NCBI RefSeq assembly: GCF_039904985.1
Contig: NZ_CP157005.1
Coordinates: 1,736,001 to 1,800,000, forward strand
Origin: Methylomonas sp. AM2-LC
GTDB lineage: Bacteria > Pseudomonadota > Gammaproteobacteria > Methylococcales > Methylomonadaceae
Direction: 5' to 3'
DNA length: 64,000 nucleotides
Shown here: one piece after another, positions 9,017-17,371 of the stretch
Layout: each line of letters opens with the position of its first letter
How positions within the stretch are numbered: the stretch's first letter is position 1
Position numbers and translations under genes: made by a program
The notes under the pieces: generated by a model
Told to the model about the DNA's origin: nothing
Seen by the model: only the letters and a program-made list of their open reading frames with translations
Database searches by the model: none

Positions 9017-9281
9017 TAGCTAGGCAGCAAGGGCATCATAAAATGCATATGTTACCTTCGAATAGCATTATTGTCTGCGTTTATGCATTATTTTCGCTAG
9101 TCTTAGCAAAAAAGAAGTACAAATTATTGCCGGGAATTAAAGGCTGATAAATTAATAAGCTTTACAGATTAAAGTGTGCAGAAAATATCTGCTCTGAATG
9201 CTTTATTTTGGGGTAGGGATGTTTTTTGAAAAGGTACTGGTGTTTTGCTGGTTACGCAATAACCAGTACCCTGGTCAAACG

Positions 9282-9312
9282 CTTTAGTTTCAAAATAAAT
9301 CAAAAACTAAAG
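9282..9312 (-). terminator. Possible terminator hairpin of the 9.3 kb gene
   Basis: CTTTAGTTT (9282-9290) and AAACTAAAG (9304-9312) form a perfect 9-bp stem just after the stop codon of the minus-strand gene. A second hairpin, CTGGTTA/TAACCAG (9248-9266), lies further on. Neither is followed by a long T-run on the minus strand, so termination strength is uncertain. Confidence 0.4.
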
Positions 9313-9321
9313 TAAACATTT

Positions 9322-9702
9322 TTAATGTGCTTTTTTGTACACAACAAACATTTCTTTGTAAAAATCCAACGCTGCTTTCAGGTTAGAAGTCGCATCAGCG
9401 TTATCGTCTTTTGTCAATGCTTCATGAGCAAGTCTTAATTTGTCGCCCGCTTTTTGACGTAAACGCTCAGTTTGCTCATAACGGAATTCTTTTTGTGATT
9501 GGCGAACTTCACCTAACAACTTTAAAATTTCAGCTTTATCACCGTTTTTTTCTAAAAGGTTTACTGCTTCTTCGGTTTTGGCTAAAGTTGTTTCACCAGC
9601 GGCACGGACTTTGGCGTCTCCAGCGCTATTTGCTAAAGCTGAAGTAGAAATTAAAGCAGACATCATTACTACAGTAGCCAAGGTTTTTTTAAAAATGTTC
9701 AT
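9322..9702 (-). CDS. Small secreted helical protein, function unknown
   Basis: A 126-residue protein with a Sec signal peptide at residues 1-24 (MNIFKKTLATVV, cleavage after ALA-N). The mature part is almost entirely charged amphipathic helix, rich in Lys, Glu and Ala, without cysteines. The sequence KNGDKAEILKLLGEVRQSQK then KLRLAHEALTKDD suggests a small helical bundle of the kind seen in periplasmic chaperone-like or metal-storage proteins. No His-rich repeats are present, so it does not match SmbP. It stands alone with its own upstream AT-rich region. Confidence 0.7.
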   Translation of the reverse strand: MNIFKKTLATVVMMSALISTSALANSAGDAKVRAAGETTLAKTEEAVNLLEKNGDKAEILKLLGEVRQSQKEFRYEQTERLRQKAGDKLRLAHEALTKDDNADATSNLKAALDFYKEMFVVYKKAH

Positions 9703-10117
9703 TATTTACGAATCCTAACGTTTTAAGTTTAAATGTTTTTAATTACCTTAAATTAATTGCCTAAATGTAAACAACTCTAAAAAGGTTTTTTATTTAATGC
9801 TGGTTTATCCTATCACAGATTTTAACTTAAGGCTAAAATCAGCTTCTATGGGTGTATAAACCATATAAATAAAGTGGTTAAGCCTGATTTTTCTATGATG
9901 TAATCAACGAAAATCAGGAGCTATAAAAATTTATTATTCCTTAACATTTTCAAATAGCAATTAATTGTATGAATACCATAAAATTGTTTTGAAAAATATT
10001 GCTGCTAAATTTAAAAGGCTGATTCGTAAAATATCAGGTTTTTATTAATGCTTTATGACATCACACAAAAAATAAAGTCGGTGTGTTTGTTTTTTAAAGA
10101 TTAAAACATTAAGGAAA
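9703..10117. other. AT-rich intergenic region
   Basis: About 415 bases, very AT-rich, lie between divergent genes. It probably carries the promoters of both the secreted helical protein and the peroxiredoxin. I see no RNA gene, repeat or reading frame that I can support. Confidence 0.4.
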
Positions 10118-10714
10118 ATGCGATTCATCATGGCGGTAGGCTATACTAATTCATCCTTTTCATGGTGGCTTATGCAAAAAAATATTTTTCTGTATAAAAC
10201 TCTTGGCGCTTTTATTGTTTGGCTATTTTTTATGTCATTGGCACATGCTGAGCCTTTACAAGTTGGGCAAACAGCACCCGATTTCCAATTAAAAGCTCAA
10301 GATGGTTCTGAAGTGAGCTTGGCCTCGCGTCAGGGTGTTGGCTGGACGGTGCTATACTTTTATCCCAAGGCAGGCACGCCGGGTTGTACAGCTCAGGCCT
10401 GTGCATTTCGGGACGCTTTACAAGTTATACGTCAGCAAAACACCGAAGTATATGGTATCAGTACAGATGAAATAAAAGCATTGCAGGTGTTTCATCAACA
10501 GCATAAACTCAGCTTTACTTTGTTGTCCGATCCAGAGGCTAAAGTGACTAGTGCCTATGGTGTAAAAATGCCGGTTCTGACTATGGCAAAGCGCTGGACA
10601 TTTATAGTTGATCCTGAGTTAGTGATTAGGCACATTGATGATGATGTGGATCCTGCTTTAGATGCACAACGGGTTTCAGAGCGCTTAAAACAATTGCAAA
10701 ACACTGCACGGTAA
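10118..10714 (+). CDS. Exported peroxiredoxin of the Bcp/PrxQ type
   Basis: A thiol peroxidase of up to 198 residues. The AhpC/TSA domain starts at QVGQTAPDFQLKAQDG and contains GTPGCTAQACAFRD, with the peroxidatic Cys and the second Cys four residues on, as in PrxQ/Bcp. A hydrophobic segment (IFLYKTLGAFIVWLFF) ending in AHA precedes the domain, so it is exported or anchored, unlike cytoplasmic Bcp. The start is uncertain. ATG 10118 has AAGGAA very close, ATG 10130 is better spaced from it, and ATG 10172 would place the signal peptide at the very N-terminus. Confidence 0.85.
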   Translation: MRFIMAVGYTNSSFSWWLMQKNIFLYKTLGAFIVWLFFMSLAHAEPLQVGQTAPDFQLKAQDGSEVSLASRQGVGWTVLYFYPKAGTPGCTAQACAFRDALQVIRQQNTEVYGISTDEIKALQVFHQQHKLSFTLLSDPEAKVTSAYGVKMPVLTMAKRWTFIVDPELVIRHIDDDVDPALDAQRVSERLKQLQNTAR

Positions 10715-10793
10715 CTGTCATTGTTACTGGGCGCATTAAAGAAGAGTGCTTATAGTGGAAGGGGTAATCTGCTAGTCGTTTTGCCGGAAAAAA

Positions 10794-10832
10794 TTGTCGG
10801 TGCGGCGCGCATAAAAAACCAAGCACCGACAA
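10794..10832. repeat. Inverted repeat after the peroxiredoxin gene
   Basis: TTGTCGGTGC (10794-10803) and GCACCGACAA (10823-10832) form a perfect 10-bp stem with a 19-base loop. It lies about 80 bases after the stop codon. It has no U-tract, so it may be a REP-like element or a weak terminator. The remaining 290 bases up to marC hold nothing I can name. Confidence 0.45.
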
Positions 10833-11123
10833 GTAACTATCTCCGTTAATATGACTTTTGTATTTATATTAAGTTCCTGTTTTATAGAGAATTTGACAAA
10901 TTATAAAAGTCACTATTCTCAGTGTCGCTGTGTTCGCAGTGGGTGAGCCGTTTAAATACCTAAACTAACTGAGCGATTCTGCTTAAATACAGACTAATTG
11001 TTAAGTGCTGAATAGGGAATTTTTTTAGAGCATATTGCCGTTAAGAGTGAATCAAACAAGTATAGCTAGACGTTTATTCATTCCTGTATTTTTTGCCAAA
11101 TTTATACGTACACTTAATCAATA

Positions 11124-11774
11124 ATGTTAAATTGGAACGAGTATCTACAGCTGTTAGCTGGGCTGGTGTCAGTGGTAAATCCTATCGGCGCCATTCCTAT
11201 TTTTATTAGTCTTACCGTGCAGCGATCACCTAGAGAGCGTCGGAGAATTGCTCAAATTACTGCACTATCAGTCGCTATGGTGTTATTGATTGCATTAGTG
11301 GCGGGAGAGCCCATATTGCATTTTTTGGGTATTAGTCTGGCTGCATTTCGCGTGGCAGGGGGATTGCTGGTGTTATGGATGGGTATGTCCATGTTGCATG
11401 TCAATGATGACAGATCGCGACATACCCCAGAAGAGCGTGCGGAATCATTTGAGAAAGATTCAGTAGCTGTTGTGCCATTGGCTATACCTTTGCTCAGTGG
11501 TCCCGGTGCTATCAGTACCGTTATCGTATACGCTCATGGTCAACAAGCTGTTGCACATTATCTGTTAATGAGCGCGGTCATCTTGTCGGTGGCGGGTATT
11601 GTGTTGACTGCCTTAATGGCAGCACAGCGCATTGCGAGAGTGATGGGAAATACCGGTATGAATGTGGTAACTAGAGTGATGGGATTGTTATTGGCCTCTA
11701 TTGCTATCGAATTTATTGTAAAAGGTTTAAAAGCATTGTTTCCAGTGTTGGCAGGGGGGAACGTCTTTATTTAA
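11124..11774 (+). CDS. MarC family integral membrane protein (UPF0056)
   Basis: A 216-residue membrane protein with six predicted helices. The N-terminus carries the family motif SVVNPIGAIPIFISLT (about residues 16-31) and the second half has VPLAIPLLSGPGAI (about 117-130). This gives the internal two-fold repeat typical of MarC/NAAT proteins. The E. coli member was once linked to multiple antibiotic resistance, but its real substrate is unknown; some archaeal relatives are described as amino-acid transporters. It is single, with YccF convergent on the other strand. Confidence 0.88.
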   Translation: MLNWNEYLQLLAGLVSVVNPIGAIPIFISLTVQRSPRERRRIAQITALSVAMVLLIALVAGEPILHFLGISLAAFRVAGGLLVLWMGMSMLHVNDDRSRHTPEERAESFEKDSVAVVPLAIPLLSGPGAISTVIVYAHGQQAVAHYLLMSAVILSVAGIVLTALMAAQRIARVMGNTGMNVVTRVMGLLLASIAIEFIVKGLKALFPVLAGGNVFI

Positions 11775-11813
11775 CCCCCCGTTAGTTACGTTTGCAATGC
11801 AGCTAACGCTTTA

Positions 11814-12260
11814 TTATTTAGATAACTTTGTTTGGGCGTGACGATTTCGTGCTGCAACAGCCACTTCTTTTGCCACAATAGTTTGGCCGATGGGTGCCAA
11901 TGCCAGTCCTGCCAGCTTTAAATGCTGTATGCCAAACGGAATGCCCAGTATGGAGATAAAACACACAGCAGCAAACATAACATGACCTAATGCCAGCCAG
12001 ATTCCCGCAAAAATTAACCATATCAGGTTACCTGCTTTGCCTAGGCTGCCAGTGCCAATATCATCTTGTTCTGTGAGTAATTTGCGATTAATGGCTTCTT
12101 TTCCGAACGGTAGAAACGAAAAGTAACCGATCACGAAGCAGGATTTAGCCCAGGGAATACCATAAATGGTGATAATAGCCAAAAAGCCGCTTAGCCACCA
12201 TGCAAGCCCCATAAAGCCACCACCCAAAATAAACCAAAAAAAATTACCTATTTCACTCAT
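11814..12260 (-). CDS. YccF domain inner-membrane protein
   Basis: A 148-residue membrane protein made of two YccF repeats. The first is GNFFWFILGGGFMGLAWWLS with GIPWAKSCF, and the second is GNLIWLIFAGIWLALGHVMF with GIPFGIQHLKL. Each repeat has a hydrophobic hairpin and a conserved GIP motif. The function of YccF proteins is unknown. The start ATG at 12258-12260 is the first in the frame. There is no operon partner on the same strand nearby. Confidence 0.87.
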   Translation of the reverse strand: MSEIGNFFWFILGGGFMGLAWWLSGFLAIITIYGIPWAKSCFVIGYFSFLPFGKEAINRKLLTEQDDIGTGSLGKAGNLIWLIFAGIWLALGHVMFAAVCFISILGIPFGIQHLKLAGLALAPIGQTIVAKEVAVAARNRHAQTKLSK

Positions 12261-12426
12261 GTGTATAAATTCCGATTGTTTCTGTTTTTGTAACGCTATA
12301 GTGTAAGTTTTTGATCATGTAAATTTAGGAAGTATTAAATAGAGTGATGCGCCTCATGGCGTTGCTACATCTTTAATAAACGTATCTATTTCTAAATTGT
12401 GACCTGTTTTTTTTATAAGTAGTTTC

Positions 12427-13011
12427 TTAGAGTCCTAGCCAGGCAAACACACCAAAGCCTATACCCACCAAGGCGCAAAATAAACTGACATATTCTAACC
12501 ATTTTCGCCGAGTTAATAGCGCTATTGCCGCAAGTGAAATAGCAATTTGTAATGCGGTTGTGCCAGTAGCCCAGCGATGGTGATGGTGTAAGGATTGTTC
12601 AGAGAGCTGATCGGCTTCATGTGCACGCTTTTCAATGTCTTCAGCTTTTATTTTAATACTCTCCTTTTCAACTTCGTAGCGAGACACATCCTGTAGGCTG
12701 TCCTCCCTATCTTTACCTGTGGTTAGTTTGCTGGCAAGCTCTGCAATATTTTGTTTACTACTTTTTGCCTGAAAGAAATTCCACTGATCAGAGGCTTCGG
12801 TTTTCAGAATGGAAGCTTCATTTTTGAAGATAATTGCTTCGCCTAAGGTGACATTAGCCTGATAAGAAAGTAAGGCACCAATTGATGCCATAATGGCGGT
12901 CATTACGGCTAAAGTCGCGTTGAATTTTTTGCTTTCACCACTCGATTCATGGTCCTCTCCGGCTTCTAAAACTTCTTCGTGAGGTCCTTTTACTTCAAAC
13001 TCTTCACTCAT
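12427..13011 (-). CDS. DUF4337 domain membrane protein
   Basis: A 194-residue protein with an acidic N-terminus and a first membrane helix at about residues 30-50 (TLAVMTAIMASIGALLSYQ). A long charged coiled-coil region spans about 60-140 with EASDQWNFFQAKSSKQNI, and two closing helices follow near 150-194. This is the DUF4337 architecture, in which WxxFQAKSxK is the most conserved stretch. Its role is unknown. The His run at about 140-145 (LHHHHRW) just precedes the second membrane part. Confidence 0.85.
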   Translation of the reverse strand: MSEEFEVKGPHEEVLEAGEDHESSGESKKFNATLAVMTAIMASIGALLSYQANVTLGEAIIFKNEASILKTEASDQWNFFQAKSSKQNIAELASKLTTGKDREDSLQDVSRYEVEKESIKIKAEDIEKRAHEADQLSEQSLHHHHRWATGTTALQIAISLAAIALLTRRKWLEYVSLFCALVGIGFGVFAWLGL

Positions 13012-13149
13012 GATTGACCCTCATAACAGGCTTAACAGCCGTGTATTACAACATGAACTTTGTGAAACGGTCTAGTGTTGGTGTTACCCACTATTATCGG
13101 CAAAGGGTATGCCTGACTAAAATAGAGGTGTAAGTTTATGCGGATAAAT

Positions 13150-13794
13150 TCAACGCTGTCCAATACCCCATTCATTGGCTAGCTGCGCTAGTGCAATTAA
13201 ACTATCCACTTGCAATTTTTTTTTGATTTGGGTGGCATAATTGGCAACCGTTTTGTAACCCAGACATAACTCGTCAGCAATTTTATGCACACTCAAGCCT
13301 TGAGCGAGCAGGGTGAATACGTCAAACTCTCGCTGCGAAAACCCATTGATAATGGCATGCATATTGTCTGTGGTGTTTGATTTACCTTGGGTTTTTATTA
13401 AGCCTTGCTCCACATAATTATCGCCCTGCATGATAGCGATAATTGCCTCAGGCAGAATTTCAGGTGCACTATTTTTGGTGATGTAGCCTTTCGCGCCTGC
13501 CGCTAAAGCTCGATGCACGTAAACTTGTTCATGATGGACGCTGAATACCAAAATCAATGCCGCATTATCGCGATGCTTGATGCGGCGTATGGTTTCCAAT
13601 CCTCCGATACCTGGCATGGATAAATCCATTACCATTATATCGGGCTGTAGTTCCAAATATTGCTGTATAGCCTGTTCGCCGCGAGAAGCTTCGCCAATCA
13701 CTTCAAAAGCATCCTGTGTGGCTAGCAACATTCGAAAACCGGCCCGTACCACAGCATGATCATCGACCAGAACAATCCTGATTTTATTTTCCAT
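13150..13794 (-). CDS. NarL/FixJ-type response regulator
   Basis: About 214 residues. A receiver domain comes first, with acidic pocket DDHAVVRAG, phospho-acceptor Asp in DIMVMDLSMPG and Lys in GYITKNSAP. A LuxR-type helix-turn-helix follows at the C-terminus (SQREFDVFTLLAQGLSVHKI). I place the start at ATG 13792-13794 (MENKIRIVLVDDH), because homologues begin right before the receiver; the frame extends to an ATG at 13809. No histidine kinase gene is adjacent, so it is an orphan. UvrY/GacA-like regulators have the same layout, but nothing specific supports that name. Confidence 0.85.
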   Translation of the reverse strand: MENKIRIVLVDDHAVVRAGFRMLLATQDAFEVIGEASRGEQAIQQYLELQPDIMVMDLSMPGIGGLETIRRIKHRDNAALILVFSVHHEQVYVHRALAAGAKGYITKNSAPEILPEAIIAIMQGDNYVEQGLIKTQGKSNTTDNMHAIINGFSQREFDVFTLLAQGLSVHKIADELCLGYKTVANYATQIKKKLQVDSLIALAQLANEWGIGQR

Positions 13795-13795
13795 T

Positions 13796-13915
13796 TCAAT
13801 GTGATACATGCATTGGCCACTTTGTCGGCAGATTAACTAGCCACGCAGATGCTACCGCTAACAGGTATAAGGCGGTGATCAGGATTCGATAGCTAATCGG
13901 GTATTGTTGATTCAT
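13796..13915 (-). CDS. Possible 39-residue membrane peptide upstream of the regulator
   Basis: The frame starts with ATG 13913-13915 and ends with TGA 13796-13798. It encodes one hydrophobic segment (ILITALYLLAVASAWLV) flanked by a basic N-terminus. Its stop lies directly against the regulator start (TGAAATG), which suggests translational coupling. It could be a real small membrane peptide, or a relic of the N-terminal helix of a lost sensor kinase. There is no clear ribosome site. Confidence 0.35.
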   Translation of the reverse strand: MNQQYPISYRILITALYLLAVASAWLVNLPTKWPMHVSH

Positions 13916-13941
13916 TGAGACTTAATTAAATAATGAGGCTA

Positions 13942-16374
13942 TTAATCCCAATGAATGCGCACACCGGCATAACCGGTAGCGGGTGCGCCCGGTCCTTGAA
14001 ATTGGCTAATACTATTGTTGTTAAATAGATTGTTCGACATCTGTGCTACCGATGCATAATGTACATCGAAAATATTGCGCCCCATAGCAAACAGTTCTAT
14101 ATTTTTGGTTAGAGTATAGCGACCATTAAGATTGACGACAGTATAACCCGGTATTTGCGGATAGGAATTCTGATCATCGCCACGTGCATACTGGCTGGAG
14201 ACATACTGTAAATCGCCGCCAAAGTAAAAGTTATGAAAAAACTCGTATTCAGAACCGAACTTAAACGTGTTTTGCGGAATACTGGGGATATGGCTGCCCG
14301 GCGAGACATTATCGCTGGCAGCATTGCCATTACTTAATGTCAAACCGTTGCTGAGTGAAGTCGACGATTGGTAGGTGGCATTGACATAACCATAGCTGAT
14401 ATACCAGTTAAGGCTGTCCAGCACGATGCCGTTAAGTCCCAATTCCAAGCCCTGGCGTTGTGTAGTGCCCACATTGGCAAAATAACCCTGACCGCTGGAA
14501 GTTTGATTCAAAAAAAGAATGTCGTTACTGTTGATGGTCTGATAAAGCGCAAAATTCCATTTTAATGCTTTGGAAAATTTACCGCGCATACCCGTTTCTA
14601 ATGTGTGTGAAACCACTGGTTTTAATGTGGGTGGATCAGCAACAAAGCTGTTGGGTAAGCTACACGGTGCGCTAGCAGAGGCGCAACTAAGCTCTACTGT
14701 GGTTGGTGCCCGAAAACCTTCGTTGTAATTAAAGTAAGTTGTAAAGTCTTTCATAAAGCTATCAAGCTTTAGTGCATCAAGCGGATTTAAGGTGAGACCT
14801 GCTGAGGGATTCACGCGCTGAAAATGTATATTATTCCCCAAATAATTTGCCGTATCGGTAGGTGCATTGATGCTGTCAAAGGTGCGGACTTGGGCTTGTG
14901 CCCAGTTCACAGAAGAGTTGATATGCATCCAGTCGAATACCGAGAATGTGTCAGTGACAAACAAGTTGGAATAGGCATTTTGACCAGTGATGTTAACGTC
15001 GTTGCTTAGGCCGTTGCTGGCTGTTTCATAAAAAGCCGAGTTAAAGGTCGCAGTCTGAGAACCAACTGTGTAATGGGTTTTAGCGTAATTATAGCCACCG
15101 CCAATGACTAATTGATTTTCATGATTATCAATTTTGTAATCAGAGGTCAGTTGCAGATTGACGCCAGTGCCGTTTTGGTTGGCTCTGCTGGCTTGAAAAG
15201 CCCCAATCGGGTCTTGATTGCTTGTATTGGTATCAGTACAGGTTGTTGCCGCATTTAGCGGAAGATTGTTAAGAGCTGTGTAAGCAGAACAGTTATTATT
15301 GGTGTTGCTATTTAGAGTAAATAAATTACTGCTACGCTCATAAGTATTGCCACTAAGTTGTAAAGCATCCGTTATTTTGTGGCTGGCTTTGAGTGTTACA
15401 AAATAGAGTGCATTTTGGTTAACATCTGGAGAAGTATAAATTGAACTCCAATTTTGCTGTAATGACGCTTGTGGGGTAGGGCCAACGCCGTGTAGGGTGT
15501 TATTGGCAAATGTAAAGGATAAATCAAGGTCGGTTTTTTCATTTTCCCAACCCACTTTGCCAAAACCTTGGTTAACGTTAGTGGGCGAGTAGGGACGCCA
15601 GCCAGCATCCTGAAAGATATTACCCGCCACATACCAGTCGAAATTACCGTGCGAACCACCATACTCTGCTTGATAACCTTGGCGTGCATAAGAGCCGCCA
15701 TAAGCTTGAGCGTTTAATCCAGGGTGGCTAAAACCACTTTTGGTCTTAATAGACATGGCCCCGCCTAATGTATTTAAACCGAAAATAGGGTTGGAGCCAG
15801 GCATCATTTCCATGCTGGAAATGGCGATTTGTGGAATTAAGTCCCAGTTGATGGTATCTCCAAAAGCTTCGTTAATGCGCACACCATCTTGATACGCAGA
15901 AATGCCAATGGGGGTACCTAATAAGGGTGAGCCATTAAAGCCCCGATAAGTAATATCTGGCTGGTAAGGATTATTCTGCGTGTCATTAATATTAACACTT
16001 TGCATACGGCGATTCATGAAGTCCGAAACAGATAGTGACTCGTGGCGGTTAATTTCTTCATCCTCCACGGATTGCACATTACCTGGTATTTTTTTCAGAG
16101 CCAAACCGGTTGCACCTACGGGGGTAGTGCTTACCACTTCTACTTCAGGTAATTCAAACGCATCAACCGGATTTGTTACAAATACATTTTTAGAGTTATC
16201 GTCATTATTGGTGTCATTGTTGTTGGCATCGGCGGTATTCGTTGGCGGCAACAGATGATTTAAAGGTGTAGTTTGGCTAGTGGTCTTTACGTCTGTGTCG
16301 GCAGAAACTTTTGATACTAAAGTCAAGAGTAGTAATGTGGGTAAAAACCGCTTACATTTAAGGGAGTAAAGCAT
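13942..16374 (-). CDS. TonB-dependent outer-membrane receptor
   Basis: An 810-residue receptor with a signal peptide at 1-25 (cleavage after VSA). A long Asn/Asp/Thr-rich spacer of about 45 residues precedes a TonB-box-like ELPEVEVVST near 75. The plug domain follows (about 95-210, with NTLGGAMSIKTKSG) and then a 22-strand-type barrel. The final region (GYAGVRIHWD) closes the barrel with an atypical last residue, Asp rather than Phe. The plug contains MPGSNPIFGLNTLGGA, common in receptors for ferric siderophores or other chelates. The ligand cannot be deduced, and no siderophore, cobalamin or copper genes lie next to it. Confidence 0.88.
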   Translation of the reverse strand: MLYSLKCKRFLPTLLLLTLVSKVSADTDVKTTSQTTPLNHLLPPTNTADANNNDTNNDDNSKNVFVTNPVDAFELPEVEVVSTTPVGATGLALKKIPGNVQSVEDEEINRHESLSVSDFMNRRMQSVNINDTQNNPYQPDITYRGFNGSPLLGTPIGISAYQDGVRINEAFGDTINWDLIPQIAISSMEMMPGSNPIFGLNTLGGAMSIKTKSGFSHPGLNAQAYGGSYARQGYQAEYGGSHGNFDWYVAGNIFQDAGWRPYSPTNVNQGFGKVGWENEKTDLDLSFTFANNTLHGVGPTPQASLQQNWSSIYTSPDVNQNALYFVTLKASHKITDALQLSGNTYERSSNLFTLNSNTNNNCSAYTALNNLPLNAATTCTDTNTSNQDPIGAFQASRANQNGTGVNLQLTSDYKIDNHENQLVIGGGYNYAKTHYTVGSQTATFNSAFYETASNGLSNDVNITGQNAYSNLFVTDTFSVFDWMHINSSVNWAQAQVRTFDSINAPTDTANYLGNNIHFQRVNPSAGLTLNPLDALKLDSFMKDFTTYFNYNEGFRAPTTVELSCASASAPCSLPNSFVADPPTLKPVVSHTLETGMRGKFSKALKWNFALYQTINSNDILFLNQTSSGQGYFANVGTTQRQGLELGLNGIVLDSLNWYISYGYVNATYQSSTSLSNGLTLSNGNAASDNVSPGSHIPSIPQNTFKFGSEYEFFHNFYFGGDLQYVSSQYARGDDQNSYPQIPGYTVVNLNGRYTLTKNIELFAMGRNIFDVHYASVAQMSNNLFNNNSISQFQGPGAPATGYAGVRIHWD

Positions 16375-16414
16375 TAATAAAGCCTTTATGAATCAAAATT
16401 ATCATAGTTGGAAG

Positions 16415-16548
16415 CTTCGAAAAACCACCCTTCGACATGGCTTTCCTAAGTTGTTTCGAAGGGCACATTGTGAGCTATTGTGTTAATATATCAATAGTTT
16501 ACCATTCGTGTTGAGCCTGCTGAAGCACAAAAGCCAGGTTTTTCGAAG
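16415..16548. repeat. Composite palindromic repeat (REP/MITE-like)
   Basis: The ends CTTCGAAAAACC (16415-16426) and GGTTTTTCGAAG (16537-16548) are perfect 12-bp inverted repeats. Between them lie CCCTTCGACATGG...TTTCGAAGGG and a segment of the form CGTGTTGAGCCTGCTGAAGC. The latter resembles the widespread GAGCxTGxxGAAG intergenic repeats. The element lies upstream of the TonB receptor gene and contains no reading frame. The rest of 16375-16916 holds nothing else I can support. Confidence 0.6.
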
Positions 16549-16916
16549 TTCCCAGTTGTTATATTTTATCGTCATATTATCCAGGAAAAATGCCTGAATA
16601 TTTTGTGTTAATCAGAATTTGTCAGTCAGCACCTAACCAAAAGCCGTCAGAAGAGTGTTATCGTTGCGGTTTTGGTTGAGTGCCGAAAATCATGATAAGA
16701 AACAATGATTGCAGCCAAATTTATACAGGATAAGTGGTTATCAAGCGTACGTGGGGTGATGATTCCATCAACTCTATTGCTTTAGATTATTATAAAGTAT
16801 GTTTTTAAAAGTATTACTGTGTAAATTTTAGCTAGTGCAGCTTATACATTGCTTTGTTAAGACTATCTACATTATAGTGCCAAGTTATTGGTAGCCATCG
16901 TTAAAGGGGAGGGCAA

Positions 16917-17210
16917 ATGGTTGAAAATGTAAATGATTTGGTTTTAGAACAACTTAAACAGATTAATTCGAGTATTGGTCAGTTACAAATGGCAGTGGTT
17001 GAATTAAGTCAGCAGATTGGTTCAGTTGATCTGCGTTTGTCACAATTAGAGCGTTGTGTGGTTAATTGGTACGATAATGATGCTCACAATCGTAACCGCA
17101 CCGTTTGGACACAGGCGGAAAGAACTGCATTTTGTAGCTGGTTAGCCGAAAACTCGGACGTAGAAAATGTCTATTCGCTGACAAAGCCGGATGATGGTAC
17201 TAATTATTAA
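16917..17210 (+). CDS. Small coiled-coil hypothetical protein
   Basis: A 97-residue protein preceded by a good ribosome site (AAAGGGGAGGGCAA, then ATG). Residues 5-50 form a heptad-patterned coiled coil (LEQLKQINSSIGQLQMAVVEL), and the rest is polar with several Trp (VVNWYDNDAH, TVWTQAER). No signal peptide or membrane helix is present. The short coiled coil suggests oligomerisation, perhaps as an adaptor, but no family is recognised. It is followed by trkH about 160 bases later, probably as a separate transcript. Confidence 0.6.
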   Translation: MVENVNDLVLEQLKQINSSIGQLQMAVVELSQQIGSVDLRLSQLERCVVNWYDNDAHNRNRTVWTQAERTAFCSWLAENSDVENVYSLTKPDDGTNY

Positions 17211-17371
17211 ATAACGCTTTATTCCAAAATTGTCCTCACTTCTATAAACGATATTAAGACAGAGACAGTTTTTTGCTACAATTAACGAAATTTATGTAAC
17301 GGTCATTATCAGCAATAGCTGGTTTATGATACCCACATGATTAACGTCCTGTTTTACTTTAGGCTTTCGCC

